Positions 30,628-37,379 of a DNA stretch of 39,392 nucleotides are shown here, one piece after another (positions within the stretch are counted from its first letter, which is position 1; the number at the start of each line of letters is the position of its first letter). The position numbers were made by a program, and so were the translations under genes. The notes beneath the pieces are model-generated. The model was not told the DNA's origin, did not search any database, and was given only the letters and a program-made list of their open reading frames with translations. Source of the DNA: a virus. The stretch spans positions 1-39,392 of the IMG/VR virus record IMGVR_UViG_3300019867_000002, one strand, 5' to 3'.

Positions 30628-32262
30628 TCACGAAAAAATAGCCTTTAATCTACTTTCAATCTTTTCTTGCAAATAGGAGTAGGTCCGAGGAACACCATTT
30701 TTTATCATATTTACATATCCGTAGTTTTTTTTAAGATATTCCTGAATTCTAGTATACAGATACCCGGTCCTCACTCGTTCTAAATATGTCGCTTTATCTA
30801 CTCTATACAATTTCCAAAGATCAACATATTTTTCAATTAAGATCCTGTAATAGTCCTTTTTGTCATTGCTGGTCCTAACAACAAATTCAGCTATTTTTTT
30901 TCCATTTGGCAAAGGTATTGTTTGCAAGGCAACTGTTTTTTTATCTACAATATCAAGTTCTTGCTCTTCGTCACCTGATGGTGTACGGACCATTAATTGA
31001 ACTACATTTACATGTCCGCAATCTGGACATTCATCTTTATTTGAACCAAGCCAATTGTAACCGCATTTTTCGCATTGGACCAATATTTCTTTTTTCTTTC
31101 TGGCTTTTACAACTCCATTATAAAAAATATCTTTCCAGTCTAGTTTATCGGACCATTTACCTAATCGTTTTACATTTCCTCCTAAATCAATTACAATAAA
31201 ATTATCTTTAAAAATTAAGTCACTTGGTCTTGCGCCCCTGCCTATAATTTGATGCCATAATGATAATGATTTAGTCGGTCGGTTTACAATGATGCATTCG
31301 ACTTCTTTGACATCGAATCCGGTTGTAAAAGTTCCGGTACTCACAAGGATTGCTCCATCCGTTTCTTTGAACCATTGGACCGTTGTTTTACGTTCCGATA
31401 CTTCATTATTTACAGAATCATAAGATTGTATTTTATGTCCTGCTTCGGTAAAAGTTTGGACCAATGAAGTATTTTGTTTTGTCGAAGCTGTAAAAATCAT
31501 TGTCTTTTTTCCGATTGCTTTTTCTACATATTCATCTAAAACATTTTTATCGTGTTTTATACTTTCTTCTGCAATTTCATTCTCGTCAAAATCATCATCG
31601 CCTTTTGCTTTTAATTCAGAATAGTAATCGTAATCAAAAATAATTTCATCTACTAAAGAACCTTCATCGATCAGGACCCGAATAGGAATTCCGACAATTA
31701 CAGTATCATAAGTTTCGGACATGGTCACGGGTGCGCTCCATTTTATAGCGTGATCCTTATAACAACAAACTTCACGTGTTTTAAATCGCTTATTACAATG
31801 TTCGCATTCATAATAAGTAATACGTTTGTTTAGTGAAGGAGTTGCTGTAAATCCGGTCCTAAATGCGTTGTCGAATAAATGAAATGTTTTAACATGGACC
31901 TGCTCGTGCGCTTCATCTACAATAAATAAACCAATATCGAGTTTAATTTTTCGTGAATGAATGGTTTGCGTCATTCCGACAAAAACATTATTACTAAAAT
32001 CCGGTTTTGATTTAGCCGTAATCTTATCGTTTAGTATTCCGAGCCTTGCGAGTGTGTAACTCGTTTGATCTACAAGTTCGTCACGATGTACCGAAACCAA
32101 AACTTTTTTACCAGGATTACGATTAAGCCATTCTTTAATAAAAAAAGACATGATTACAGTTTTACCTGATCCTGTAGCAGACTGACATAAAACCGAGTTG
32201 TGGACCTTCTCGGCTTCAAATATGGAATTAACCATATCTGATTGATAGTATCTTAATTGCAT
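30628..32262 (-). CDS. SF2 (DEAD/DEAH-type) helicase with two zinc-finger-like inserts
   Basis: A 544-residue protein read from the ATG at 32260-32262 (RYYQSDMVNSI follows, the usual start of this family). A longer frame to 32343 would run through the structured leader. Motifs: Walker A ATGSGKT (29-35), DEAH (116-119), TATP (139-142), QIIGRGAR (338-345). Cys sets at 153/156/166/167 with His171, and at 397/400/412/415, look like zinc fingers. The first is inserted right after the TATP motif. A role in phage replication or recombination is likely. Twelve GGWCC words lie in this gene. Confidence 0.9.
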   Translation of the reverse strand: MQLRYYQSDMVNSIFEAEKVHNSVLCQSATGSGKTVIMSFFIKEWLNRNPGKKVLVSVHRDELVDQTSYTLARLGILNDKITAKSKPDFSNNVFVGMTQTIHSRKIKLDIGLFIVDEAHEQVHVKTFHLFDNAFRTGFTATPSLNKRITYYECEHCNKRFKTREVCCYKDHAIKWSAPVTMSETYDTVIVGIPIRVLIDEGSLVDEIIFDYDYYSELKAKGDDDFDENEIAEESIKHDKNVLDEYVEKAIGKKTMIFTASTKQNTSLVQTFTEAGHKIQSYDSVNNEVSERKTTVQWFKETDGAILVSTGTFTTGFDVKEVECIIVNRPTKSLSLWHQIIGRGARPSDLIFKDNFIVIDLGGNVKRLGKWSDKLDWKDIFYNGVVKARKKKEILVQCEKCGYNWLGSNKDECPDCGHVNVVQLMVRTPSGDEEQELDIVDKKTVALQTIPLPNGKKIAEFVVRTSNDKKDYYRILIEKYVDLWKLYRVDKATYLERVRTGYLYTRIQEYLKKNYGYVNMIKNGVPRTYSYLQEKIESRLKAIFS

Positions 32263-32277
32263 AGTGTATAAATGAAA

Positions 32278-32361
32278 AACCGTCCTATAAGCCACTACAC
32301 TCATAAAACGGTTATCGATTAGACGTTGTCTAAATATCTTCACTCGAGTAGTGGATCGAGT
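32278..32361 (-). promoter_or_regulatory. Structured mRNA leader with three hairpins and loop-loop match
   Basis: In the 157-base gap before the helicase gene, the minus strand has: H1, 6-bp stem ACTCGA/TCGAGT (32356-32361, 32342-32347); H2, 6-bp stem TTAGAC/GTCTAA with a 3-base loop (32319-32333); H3, 6-bp stem AACCGT/ACGGTT (32308-32313, 32278-32283) followed by T. The H1 loop CCACTAC (32348-32354) is exactly complementary to GTAGTGG (32292-32298) in the 24-base H3 loop. H3 lies 15 bases before the start codon. This suits a kissing-loop regulator of translation or termination. Confidence 0.5.
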
Positions 32362-32403
32362 TCAAAAGCCTAATTTTTACTAGCCTTAATTATTTGTAAA
32401 GAT

Positions 32404-32411
32404 AGGGGGGG
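32404..32411. repeat. G8 homopolymer in the helicase leader
   Basis: Eight consecutive G on the plus strand (C8 in the transcript), between the stop of the upstream gene and the structured leader. Such a run is rare in a sequence this AT-rich. It could vary in length by slippage. Confidence 0.6.
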
Positions 32412-32419
32412 GTGTTGGG

Positions 32420-32722
32420 TTAAACTAATTTTGACTCGTTAAATTCTTCAAAAGTCATAGTCGCTTTTGTTTTGAAACTTTTACCGTTTCTAAAATAAGC
32501 TTTCCAAATATCCCCGGCCTCTTCTCCTTCTCCATCAATTAAAAATGTAAGTTCTGGATATTTTAAAGAGTAATTTATCATATCCTCTTCGCATCCGTAC
32601 CATTTAATTTCATCATCAAAACAATTACTATAATCTGCTAATTCAGATATTTGTTTTTCGTGGTCTATAGTGTAGTCTTGATCTCCTATTACCGTTAATT
32701 CATGTCGTGTGTAATATCCCAT
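32420..32722 (-). CDS. Unknown conserved-type phage protein, 100 residues
   Basis: It begins MGYYTRHELTVIGD and contains EISEL-like, NCFDDEIKWYGCEEDM and GEGEEAGDIWKAYFRNGK segments. I recognise this pattern from other phages but not its function. Acidic; single-domain alpha/beta. It is the last gene before the structured leader. Confidence 0.6.
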   Translation of the reverse strand: MGYYTRHELTVIGDQDYTIDHEKQISELADYSNCFDDEIKWYGCEEDMINYSLKYPELTFLIDGEGEEAGDIWKAYFRNGKSFKTKATMTFEEFNESKLV

Positions 32723-32763
32723 AATAATCCTAAATTTTATGCCTATTGGCGTTAGTGGGTTGG

Positions 32764-33045
32764 TTAAAAATCGAATACATCCAAAACAGATTCATAATAC
32801 CCAATATAAAACAATTGGTCTTTTTCATCTTCGTATTGTTCAAAAACTAATTCATCCATTACTGCTTTTTTAAAATCCTGTTTTTTATACTGAATATCCT
32901 CATCAGGGAACATGGCATCAATAGCCTGTTTTATCGTAACCAATTTTTCTAAGCTATCAGAAATCATTTTGTAATATTCGGTTTCGCCAACTTGGTTAAT
33001 AATGCTTTGTCTTACCTCTGATTTTAATTGTTCTAAATCTTTCAT
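32764..33045 (-). CDS. Unknown protein, 93 residues
   Basis: An acidic, almost all-helical protein (LEQLKSEVRQSIINQVG; KQDFKKAVMDELVFEQYEDEKD). Coupled to neighbours in the second early operon. No motif recognised. Confidence 0.5.
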   Translation of the reverse strand: MKDLEQLKSEVRQSIINQVGETEYYKMISDSLEKLVTIKQAIDAMFPDEDIQYKKQDFKKAVMDELVFEQYEDEKDQLFYIGYYESVLDVFDF

Positions 33046-33051
33046 CCCAAT

Positions 33052-33279
33052 TTATTTTAAAGTTTCTTTGTTTGTTGTGTAGGTTTGTTTGTAGTATTGT
33101 TCGCCTGTTAATGTGCTAGTATAGCTTTCTTCTGTATCGTACTCAATAGCATCAATAATCTGCTGTTTTTCGGTTTCTTTAAGTTCTTTTACTTTTTCAA
33201 AAAACTTGTAAAAACTGAAGTCGTAATTATTTTTTAAATCAGTAACATATTCTTCTAGCAATTCCATCGCTGTTTTCAT
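33052..33279 (-). CDS. Unknown protein, 75 residues
   Basis: It begins MKTAMELLEEYVTDLKN, a common start of small helical proteins in Flavobacteriia phages; helical first half, then a Thr/Tyr-rich end (TGEQYYKQTYTTNKE). It overlaps the next gene by 4 bases. Confidence 0.55.
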   Translation of the reverse strand: MKTAMELLEEYVTDLKNNYDFSFYKFFEKVKELKETEKQQIIDAIEYDTEESYTSTLTGEQYYKQTYTTNKETLK

Positions 33280-33461
33280 AATTTTAATTTAAGTTCGTTT
33301 TTGTGTTGGGTATTTCTATGTTGAATCTCTTGTTCATAAATTTTATTCCAATACTCTTCTTCTGTAAAATTATTGAAATAAATAAACATTTTCCACCCTA
33401 TTGATGCTAAATTTCTTTTTGGTTTAATTAGTAATATTTCGTACCATTTTAATTTTTTCAT
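33276..33461 (-). CDS. Unknown protein, 61 residues
   Basis: Basic protein with an aromatic N-terminal half (WYEILLIKPKRNLASIGWKMFIYFNNF) and a charged helical tail. Perhaps membrane-peripheral. It overlaps the downstream gene by 4 bases (ATGA). Confidence 0.5.
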   Translation of the reverse strand: MKKLKWYEILLIKPKRNLASIGWKMFIYFNNFTEEEYWNKIYEQEIQHRNTQHKNELKLKL

Positions 33462-33494
33462 TTCCGTTTAGGTTTTAATTAATTTTTTGATGGG

Positions 33495-33890
33495 TTAGTA
33501 AATAGGGGGATTAGGTAATTTTACACCTTGGTAATACATAACATTTTCTCTCCAGTATTTATGATAATAACCAATATCACCTACTGAAAAAGTACATATA
33601 GATTGTTCTAAATCTTCTTTTAATACGGTGTGATATATTCCACTTTGTTTAGGGTAATCTGCTTCACTTTCAATTTTAATCCATCCGTTATTTGTATCAA
33701 TGCCTTTTAATGATTTTGGAATAACGCACCATTCTTTACTTATTTCATTATATGATTTTAAAAACCAATCATCGCTCCATTGATATAAAAGGTGTTTATC
33801 AAATTCTGAATATTTACGTAATCCGTTTTCATCTATATCAGGTGCGTAATGTACTCCCCACGCTTCAATAATTTTTTCTTGCTTTCTCAT
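33495..33890 (-). CDS. Unknown protein, 131 residues, DUF551-like end
   Basis: It is rich in Trp and Tyr. The segment GWIKIESEADYPKQSGIYH and the end VKLPNPPIY resemble small phage proteins of the DUF551 type, which also ends at a Pro-rich motif (compare the 23230-23451 product). Function unknown. Confidence 0.55.
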   Translation of the reverse strand: MRKQEKIIEAWGVHYAPDIDENGLRKYSEFDKHLLYQWSDDWFLKSYNEISKEWCVIPKSLKGIDTNNGWIKIESEADYPKQSGIYHTVLKEDLEQSICTFSVGDIGYYHKYWRENVMYYQGVKLPNPPIY

Positions 33891-33897
33891 ATAGTAT

Positions 33898-34023
33898 CTA
33901 ATTTAAACAAACTCCTATCTCTTTAATAATTTTACGTAACACTTCTCTATTTGTCGGTTCCGGCAACAATCGTTTTTTAAGGGCGTTGTTGAGGTTTGCG
34001 AATATTTGGCTGACGGTTTTCAT
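33898..34023 (-). CDS. Small protein, 41 residues
   Basis: ATG at 34021-34023, stop TAG at 33898-33900. The start overlaps the upstream stop (ATGA), which supports a coupled gene. Helical and basic (NLNNALKKRLLPEPTNREVLRK). Confidence 0.6.
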   Translation of the reverse strand: MKTVSQIFANLNNALKKRLLPEPTNREVLRKIIKEIGVCLN

Positions 34024-34289
34024 GGTTTGTTATTTATAGCGTTTAAACAACTTTTACAAGTTCCGTTTGAAGTCATAGAATAGAATTTATAATTTGTAGG
34101 AGCTAATTCATCAACTTTCATGTTACAGAAAGTTTTTTCTAATGTTTTAACAAGATGTATTTTTCTTCCTCTTGAATTCCCTGAGTGATTTGGCTTATCT
34201 GGATGCGTTGCAGTACAAACAGTATGCCCTTTCATGGTTCCTGGAATCTGCATCCCTGACCACGTTCTTGTTTCTTCGGTTATCTTCAT
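34020..34289 (-). CDS. Small Cys/His-rich protein, possibly zinc-binding
   Basis: An 89-residue protein; C/H residues HTVC (22-25), H29, H35, C55 and CKSC (78-81) could bind zinc. The centre HPDKPNHSGNSRGRKIHLV is basic. Reminiscent of small phage proteins with nucleic-acid contact; unproven. Confidence 0.55.
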   Translation of the reverse strand: MKITEETRTWSGMQIPGTMKGHTVCTATHPDKPNHSGNSRGRKIHLVKTLEKTFCNMKVDELAPTNYKFYSMTSNGTCKSCLNAINNKP

Positions 34290-34332
34290 AATTCTATTTT
34301 TAGTGATTTTATTTATCTGTTGGTTTTACTCG

Positions 34333-34539
34333 CTATTGTCGATTGTAGCGTTCGGTTAAGTGTAATCTGATTGATTCGTATCTTTGAATGTTTTTATAAG
34401 AAGTTTCTAAGTAACGTAACTCATGATAATGTGCGTTTCGTTCCATGAAATCCTTTTCTTTATCGATACATCTATCACATTCCTCAATCATTTCAATAAT
34501 TGCTAATTTTCTCTGGTGGTAACGTTTCTGTTCTAACAT
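34333..34539 (-). CDS. Helical protein, 68 residues
   Basis: Nearly all coiled coil with many Glu, Arg and Tyr (KLAIIEMIEECDRCIDKEKDF). Two Cys in CDRC. It overlaps the upstream gene by 7 bases. Function unknown. Confidence 0.55.
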   Translation of the reverse strand: MLEQKRYHQRKLAIIEMIEECDRCIDKEKDFMERNAHYHELRYLETSYKNIQRYESIRLHLTERYNRQ

Positions 34540-34685
34540 AACATTGTTTTTAGATTTTTAATTTTAGACAATGTTTTAAAAAACTCATCATTACTTAATT
34601 CTGAATGCATAATTTTATTTGATAGAAAATTAATTTCATTCATGATATTGTACTTAATCAATGCTTCATTTACAAATTGATTCAT
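34533..34685 (-). CDS. Small protein, 50 residues
   Basis: ATG at 34683-34685, stop TAG at 34533-34535. Helical (NEALIKYNIMNEINFLSNKIM). It fills the gap between its neighbours and overlaps the next start by 7 bases. Confidence 0.55.
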   Translation of the reverse strand: MNQFVNEALIKYNIMNEINFLSNKIMHSELSNDEFFKTLSKIKNLKTMLC

Positions 34686-34708
34686 AATATTTATTTTTAA
34701 GTGGTTAA

Positions 34709-34987
34709 TTAATCTCCGTTATAAGCTCCTATTCCGTAATCGTGTCTAGCTCCTGAGTTGTCAAAATAAACATTAATAACAGGCTTAACGGAATTTAAAG
34801 AAATATTCAAATCTCTTGCAATTGAAGTAAGATATTTAACTTCTATTCTTTCGTCAGAAGTCATATATTTCAATTCTAATGTATTTATTTTATCGCACAC
34901 AGATTGTAATTTAAATCTAAGACAAACAAAATCTAATGATTTATTTAATTCTTTTTTGAACTTGGTTAAAAAAATATTTCTTTTCAT
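34709..34987 (-). CDS. Unknown protein, 92 residues
   Basis: Basic helical first half (FLTKFKKELNKSLDFVCLRFKLQSV), mixed second half that ends in a Gly/Tyr/Asp-rich tail (HDYGIGAYNGD). Part of the second early operon. No motif recognised. Confidence 0.5.
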   Translation of the reverse strand: MKRNIFLTKFKKELNKSLDFVCLRFKLQSVCDKINTLELKYMTSDERIEVKYLTSIARDLNISLNSVKPVINVYFDNSGARHDYGIGAYNGD

Positions 34988-34989
34988 GT

Positions 34990-35571
34990 CTAATCTGTTA
35001 TTTCTACTTTGTAATTAATTAACGCTAAGTAAGCTTTTTTATCGATTTTGTCCTTCCATTTTTCAGCGACTTCTTTTATGTGTTTTTCCTTTCCGTGTTT
35101 ATACGCTAAAAACGCTTCTTCTGCCGTATTAAAAGTTCCTAATCCAACATTTTTATTGTTCTTTGACATAATTACGTAAAATATTTGTCTTTTTTTATGA
35201 AAAGAAACTCCTATAGGATGAGGACCCCTCTTTGAATTTCTTTTTACAAATAATAAATTTATTTCTTTAGGAACAAAACAGCATGTTTCAGGAGAGTATA
35301 TTTTATTTCGTTTGATTAAAATATCTTTATCTAATTCAAATGATTCTTTCTGATTTTCATGATACCATTTTGCGAAAACCTGATAATTATGCCATTTAGA
35401 ATCCATTGTACAATCTCTATAGGTAGGACTTCTTAATTTAAAACGCTCGCTATAAGATTTTCTAAGAATTCCAATCCATGCACCATAGCATTTTGTGTGT
35501 TTCTTCTTAATGCAAGCTACAAAAGCTCCTTCTACATTAAATCCGTGTCCGTGCGTGAGTTTTTGGGTCAT
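34990..35571 (-). CDS. AP2-domain protein related to phage homing endonucleases
   Basis: A 193-residue protein read from the ATG 35569-35571; a TTG two codons earlier overlaps the upstream stop. The N-terminal part (CYGAWIGILRKSY, SPTYRDCTMDSKWHNYQVFAKWY, DKDILIKRNKIYSPETCCFVP) matches the common core of phage AP2/HNH proteins. Residues of about 116-170 form an AP2 domain (IGVSFHKKRQIFYVIM, LGTFNTAEEAFLAY). No clear HNH catalytic set is seen, so it may only bind DNA. Confidence 0.7.
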   Translation of the reverse strand: MTQKLTHGHGFNVEGAFVACIKKKHTKCYGAWIGILRKSYSERFKLRSPTYRDCTMDSKWHNYQVFAKWYHENQKESFELDKDILIKRNKIYSPETCCFVPKEINLLFVKRNSKRGPHPIGVSFHKKRQIFYVIMSKNNKNVGLGTFNTAEEAFLAYKHGKEKHIKEVAEKWKDKIDKKAYLALINYKVEITD

Positions 35572-35573
35572 AA

Positions 35574-35831
35574 TCAATAGTTTACAAATTCTCTTCTTAG
35601 ATGCTTAAGATATGAATGTTTCAAATTTGCTTCCGCAAGCTTTACATCTAATTCAGGAATAAGAATAGTTAAAGCGTTGTGAATAATGTCAGGGACTTTA
35701 TTTGTAATTAATTTTCCGTTCTCAATATTTGCATAATTAGACTGCTCAACATTTAGCATTTCAGCCAAAACATATTGCTTCATTCCTACTTCTTTTCGGA
35801 CTACTTTTACATGATTCATTGTTAATTCCAT
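35574..35831 (-). CDS. XRE-family regulator, early operon 2
   Basis: An 85-residue protein from the ATG at 35829-35831 (a second ATG four codons on is possible; the longer frame begins at a TTG inside the promoter). HTH over about residues 8-55: VVRKEVGMKQYVLAEMLNV, then EQSNYANIENGK as recognition helix. It directly follows promoter 35856-35885 with a TTGTACAA palindrome at its -7 element, which suits autoregulation. Confidence 0.85.
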   Translation of the reverse strand: MELTMNHVKVVRKEVGMKQYVLAEMLNVEQSNYANIENGKLITNKVPDIIHNALTILIPELDVKLAEANLKHSYLKHLRREFVNY

Positions 35832-35850
35832 ATATAATGTTTTTATTTTG

Positions 35851-35885
35851 TTGTACAAATATAATACAAAATTATATACAAACAA
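35851..35885 (-). promoter_or_regulatory. Bacteroidota-type promoter with palindromic operator candidate
   Basis: On the minus strand: TTG (35883-35885), 19 bases, TATATTTG (35856-35863), a full match. The 8-base palindrome TTGTACAA (35851-35858) overlaps its downstream end, where a repressor would block initiation. It drives the second early operon. Confidence 0.7.
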
Positions 35886-35932
35886 TACTTTTTAAATAAA
35901 TATTTCAAATTATTTTATTTCCGCATATCACT

Positions 35933-35958
35933 AAAAAAAGCCGAAGTGAATCGGCTTT
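35933..35958 (-). terminator. Intrinsic terminator ending early operon 1
   Basis: A perfect 8-base-pair stem (35937-35944 with 35951-35958, AAAGCCGA) with a 6-base loop, followed on the minus strand by T (35939 to 35933). It lies 7 bases after the 35965 gene. Confidence 0.88.
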
Positions 35959-35964
35959 GGGTTG

Positions 35965-36207
35965 TTATTTGTTTGGATTGTTACCTCTGAATGTTCTTTT
36001 TCTTCTAGGTGCTTCAGGAACGAAATCTTTCCTAATTGTATCTAAGGTGTTTTTTAACCTTATATTTTCCTGTCTTAATATTGCAATTTCAGATTTACCT
36101 ATTTCTTCAATTGCTTTTTTAAGCCTATTTATTTGCTGTCTTTGCTGACACCAACGAACGAACCAATAAGCTTCTTCATTGTCTGCTTCTTCTCGAGATT
36201 TACTCAT
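35965..36207 (-). CDS. Coiled-coil protein with basic tail, 80 residues
   Basis: Mostly coiled coil (QRQQINRLKKAIEEIGKSEIAILRQENIRLKNTL) ending in a basic tail (APRRKRTFRGNNPNK) that could bind nucleic acid. Last gene of early operon 1. Function unknown. Confidence 0.55.
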   Translation of the reverse strand: MSKSREEADNEEAYWFVRWCQQRQQINRLKKAIEEIGKSEIAILRQENIRLKNTLDTIRKDFVPEAPRRKRTFRGNNPNK

Positions 36208-36209
36208 AA

Positions 36210-36443
36210 TTACATTGCGTTTAAACGTGATTCATAAATATAAAACGTTTCCGTTGTTTTTAATAGCGAATGAACTACTATTTCTTTACGTTTATCTATA
36301 AATAAATCTATATCGAAATATTTTGCGTTGCCTTTTTTATGAATGTAAGGTATTTTTAAACGCTCTATTTTCTTATAGACTACATTTATTGTGATTCCCA
36401 ATATCTCAGAAATTTCCTTTGTTGCGAACGTTTCTATCTTCAT
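36210..36443 (-). CDS. Small HTH protein (MerR/excisionase-like)
   Basis: A 77-residue protein. KEISEILGITINVVYKKIERLKIPYI is a helix-turn-helix followed by a wing-like AKYFDIDLF segment, as in DNA-binding domains of the MerR/excisionase type. It overlaps the upstream gene by 38 bases. Confidence 0.65.
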   Translation of the reverse strand: MKIETFATKEISEILGITINVVYKKIERLKIPYIHKKGNAKYFDIDLFIDKRKEIVVHSLLKTTETFYIYESRLNAM

Positions 36444-36765
36444 CTGGCTCTACTGTTTCAGGGTCTATTACTTCTATGTTGTTTGGGTTGGTGGTAAATT
36501 CCACGCCTAATTTCAATTTTCTATCCATTATAACCTTGCAAAATCCGTTTTGTCGTCTGCATTCAGATATTGAAGGATATTCAAAGCCGTCACTAATTCT
36601 AATGACCTTTACAGAATTAACCGCTTTCCAATTGCGTTTTTTCTTTTCTTCAAGTTTATCAAATTCCTTCTTTTCTTGTTCAGTCCATTTGCTTACTGGC
36701 TTATCCCAAAGGCTATGATGTGGGTTTTTAATCATAGCCTGTCTTATTGTTTGAACGGTTAGCAT
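36406..36765 (-). CDS. NUMOD1-like protein
   Basis: A 119-residue protein. Residues of about 52-86 (VKVIRISDGFEYPSISECRRQ ending KLGVEF) fit the NUMOD1 DNA-binding module found in homing endonucleases, but no nuclease domain is attached. The first 45 residues are basic and helical. It follows the exonuclease gene by 1-base overlap. Likely a DNA-binding remnant or regulator. Confidence 0.6.
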   Translation of the reverse strand: MLTVQTIRQAMIKNPHHSLWDKPVSKWTEQEKKEFDKLEEKKKRNWKAVNSVKVIRISDGFEYPSISECRRQNGFCKVIMDRKLKLGVEFTTNPNNIEVIDPETVEPDEDRNVRNKGNF

Positions 36766-37379
36766 TAGAATTGACTATTTTCATTAATCAATTCAATATA
36801 ATCCCACTTTAATTTAATTGCCTCTTTTTCACGCTCAGTAATTAAATCAATAACTTCCTGGTCACGTAAAACAACAATCTCATGCCAATACTCTCTACCT
36901 TCAATAACAATGTAGTTGAAAAAATACGCTTTTTGTTTGTTTGTTGCCTTCATTTGTTTTTGCATTTGATAGAAGTACTTTTTATCTACTTCGTTACTTA
37001 AAACAATCTTAAAAAAGGTATTTGCTTTCGGGCATTTAATTTCTAATACTGCATCATCCGAAACCAAACCATCTGGACTTGCTCCTGTTTCTTCTCCATC
37101 TTCAAAGAAACCGCAACTTTCAACTTCTAAAAATTGCAACGCCTTTAATTCTGAGAACTTTTTAAAGGCTAATGGCTCTAAATCGATACCGTTTTGCATA
37201 TCATAAGAAATATACTGTTCTTCAACTTGTCCGAATAAATGTTCAATCGCTTTTTCAAAGGCATAAGTTTTGCCCGTTTCTCCAAGCCCTTTAATCCCCA
37301 TTAGTTTATGGGTTTCAGAAGCGGTAAATTTACCTAATCTTTGTTCAATCCATTCATATGATCTTTGGTTACTTTCCAT
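36765..37379 (-). CDS. YqaJ/lambda-type exonuclease
   Basis: A 204-residue protein of the PD-(D/E)xK recombination exonuclease family. Key residues: D103 in GASPDGLV, E113 and K115 in LEIKCPK, Q138/Q140 in YFYQMQKQM. It degrades one strand of duplex DNA ends for single-strand annealing recombination. It overlaps the partner gene at 37369-37884 by 11 bases. Confidence 0.92.
   Translation of the reverse strand: MESNQRSYEWIEQRLGKFTASETHKLMGIKGLGETGKTYAFEKAIEHLFGQVEEQYISYDMQNGIDLEPLAFKKFSELKALQFLEVESCGFFEDGEETGASPDGLVSDDAVLEIKCPKANTFFKIVLSNEVDKKYFYQMQKQMKATNKQKAYFFNYIVIEGREYWHEIVVLRDQEVIDLITEREKEAIKLKWDYIELINENSQF

Noticed and set aside
26188-32321. Shared 13-base word GGTTATCGATTAG at about 26190 and 32310
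   Set aside because: In a 39 kb AT-rich sequence, 13-base coincidences are expected by chance; one copy overlaps a stop codon and no wider similarity is seen.
32263-32343. 27-codon N-terminal extension of the SF2 helicase
   Set aside because: Family members begin at the conserved RYYQ segment that follows the ATG at 32262, and the extension would run through the hairpin leader.
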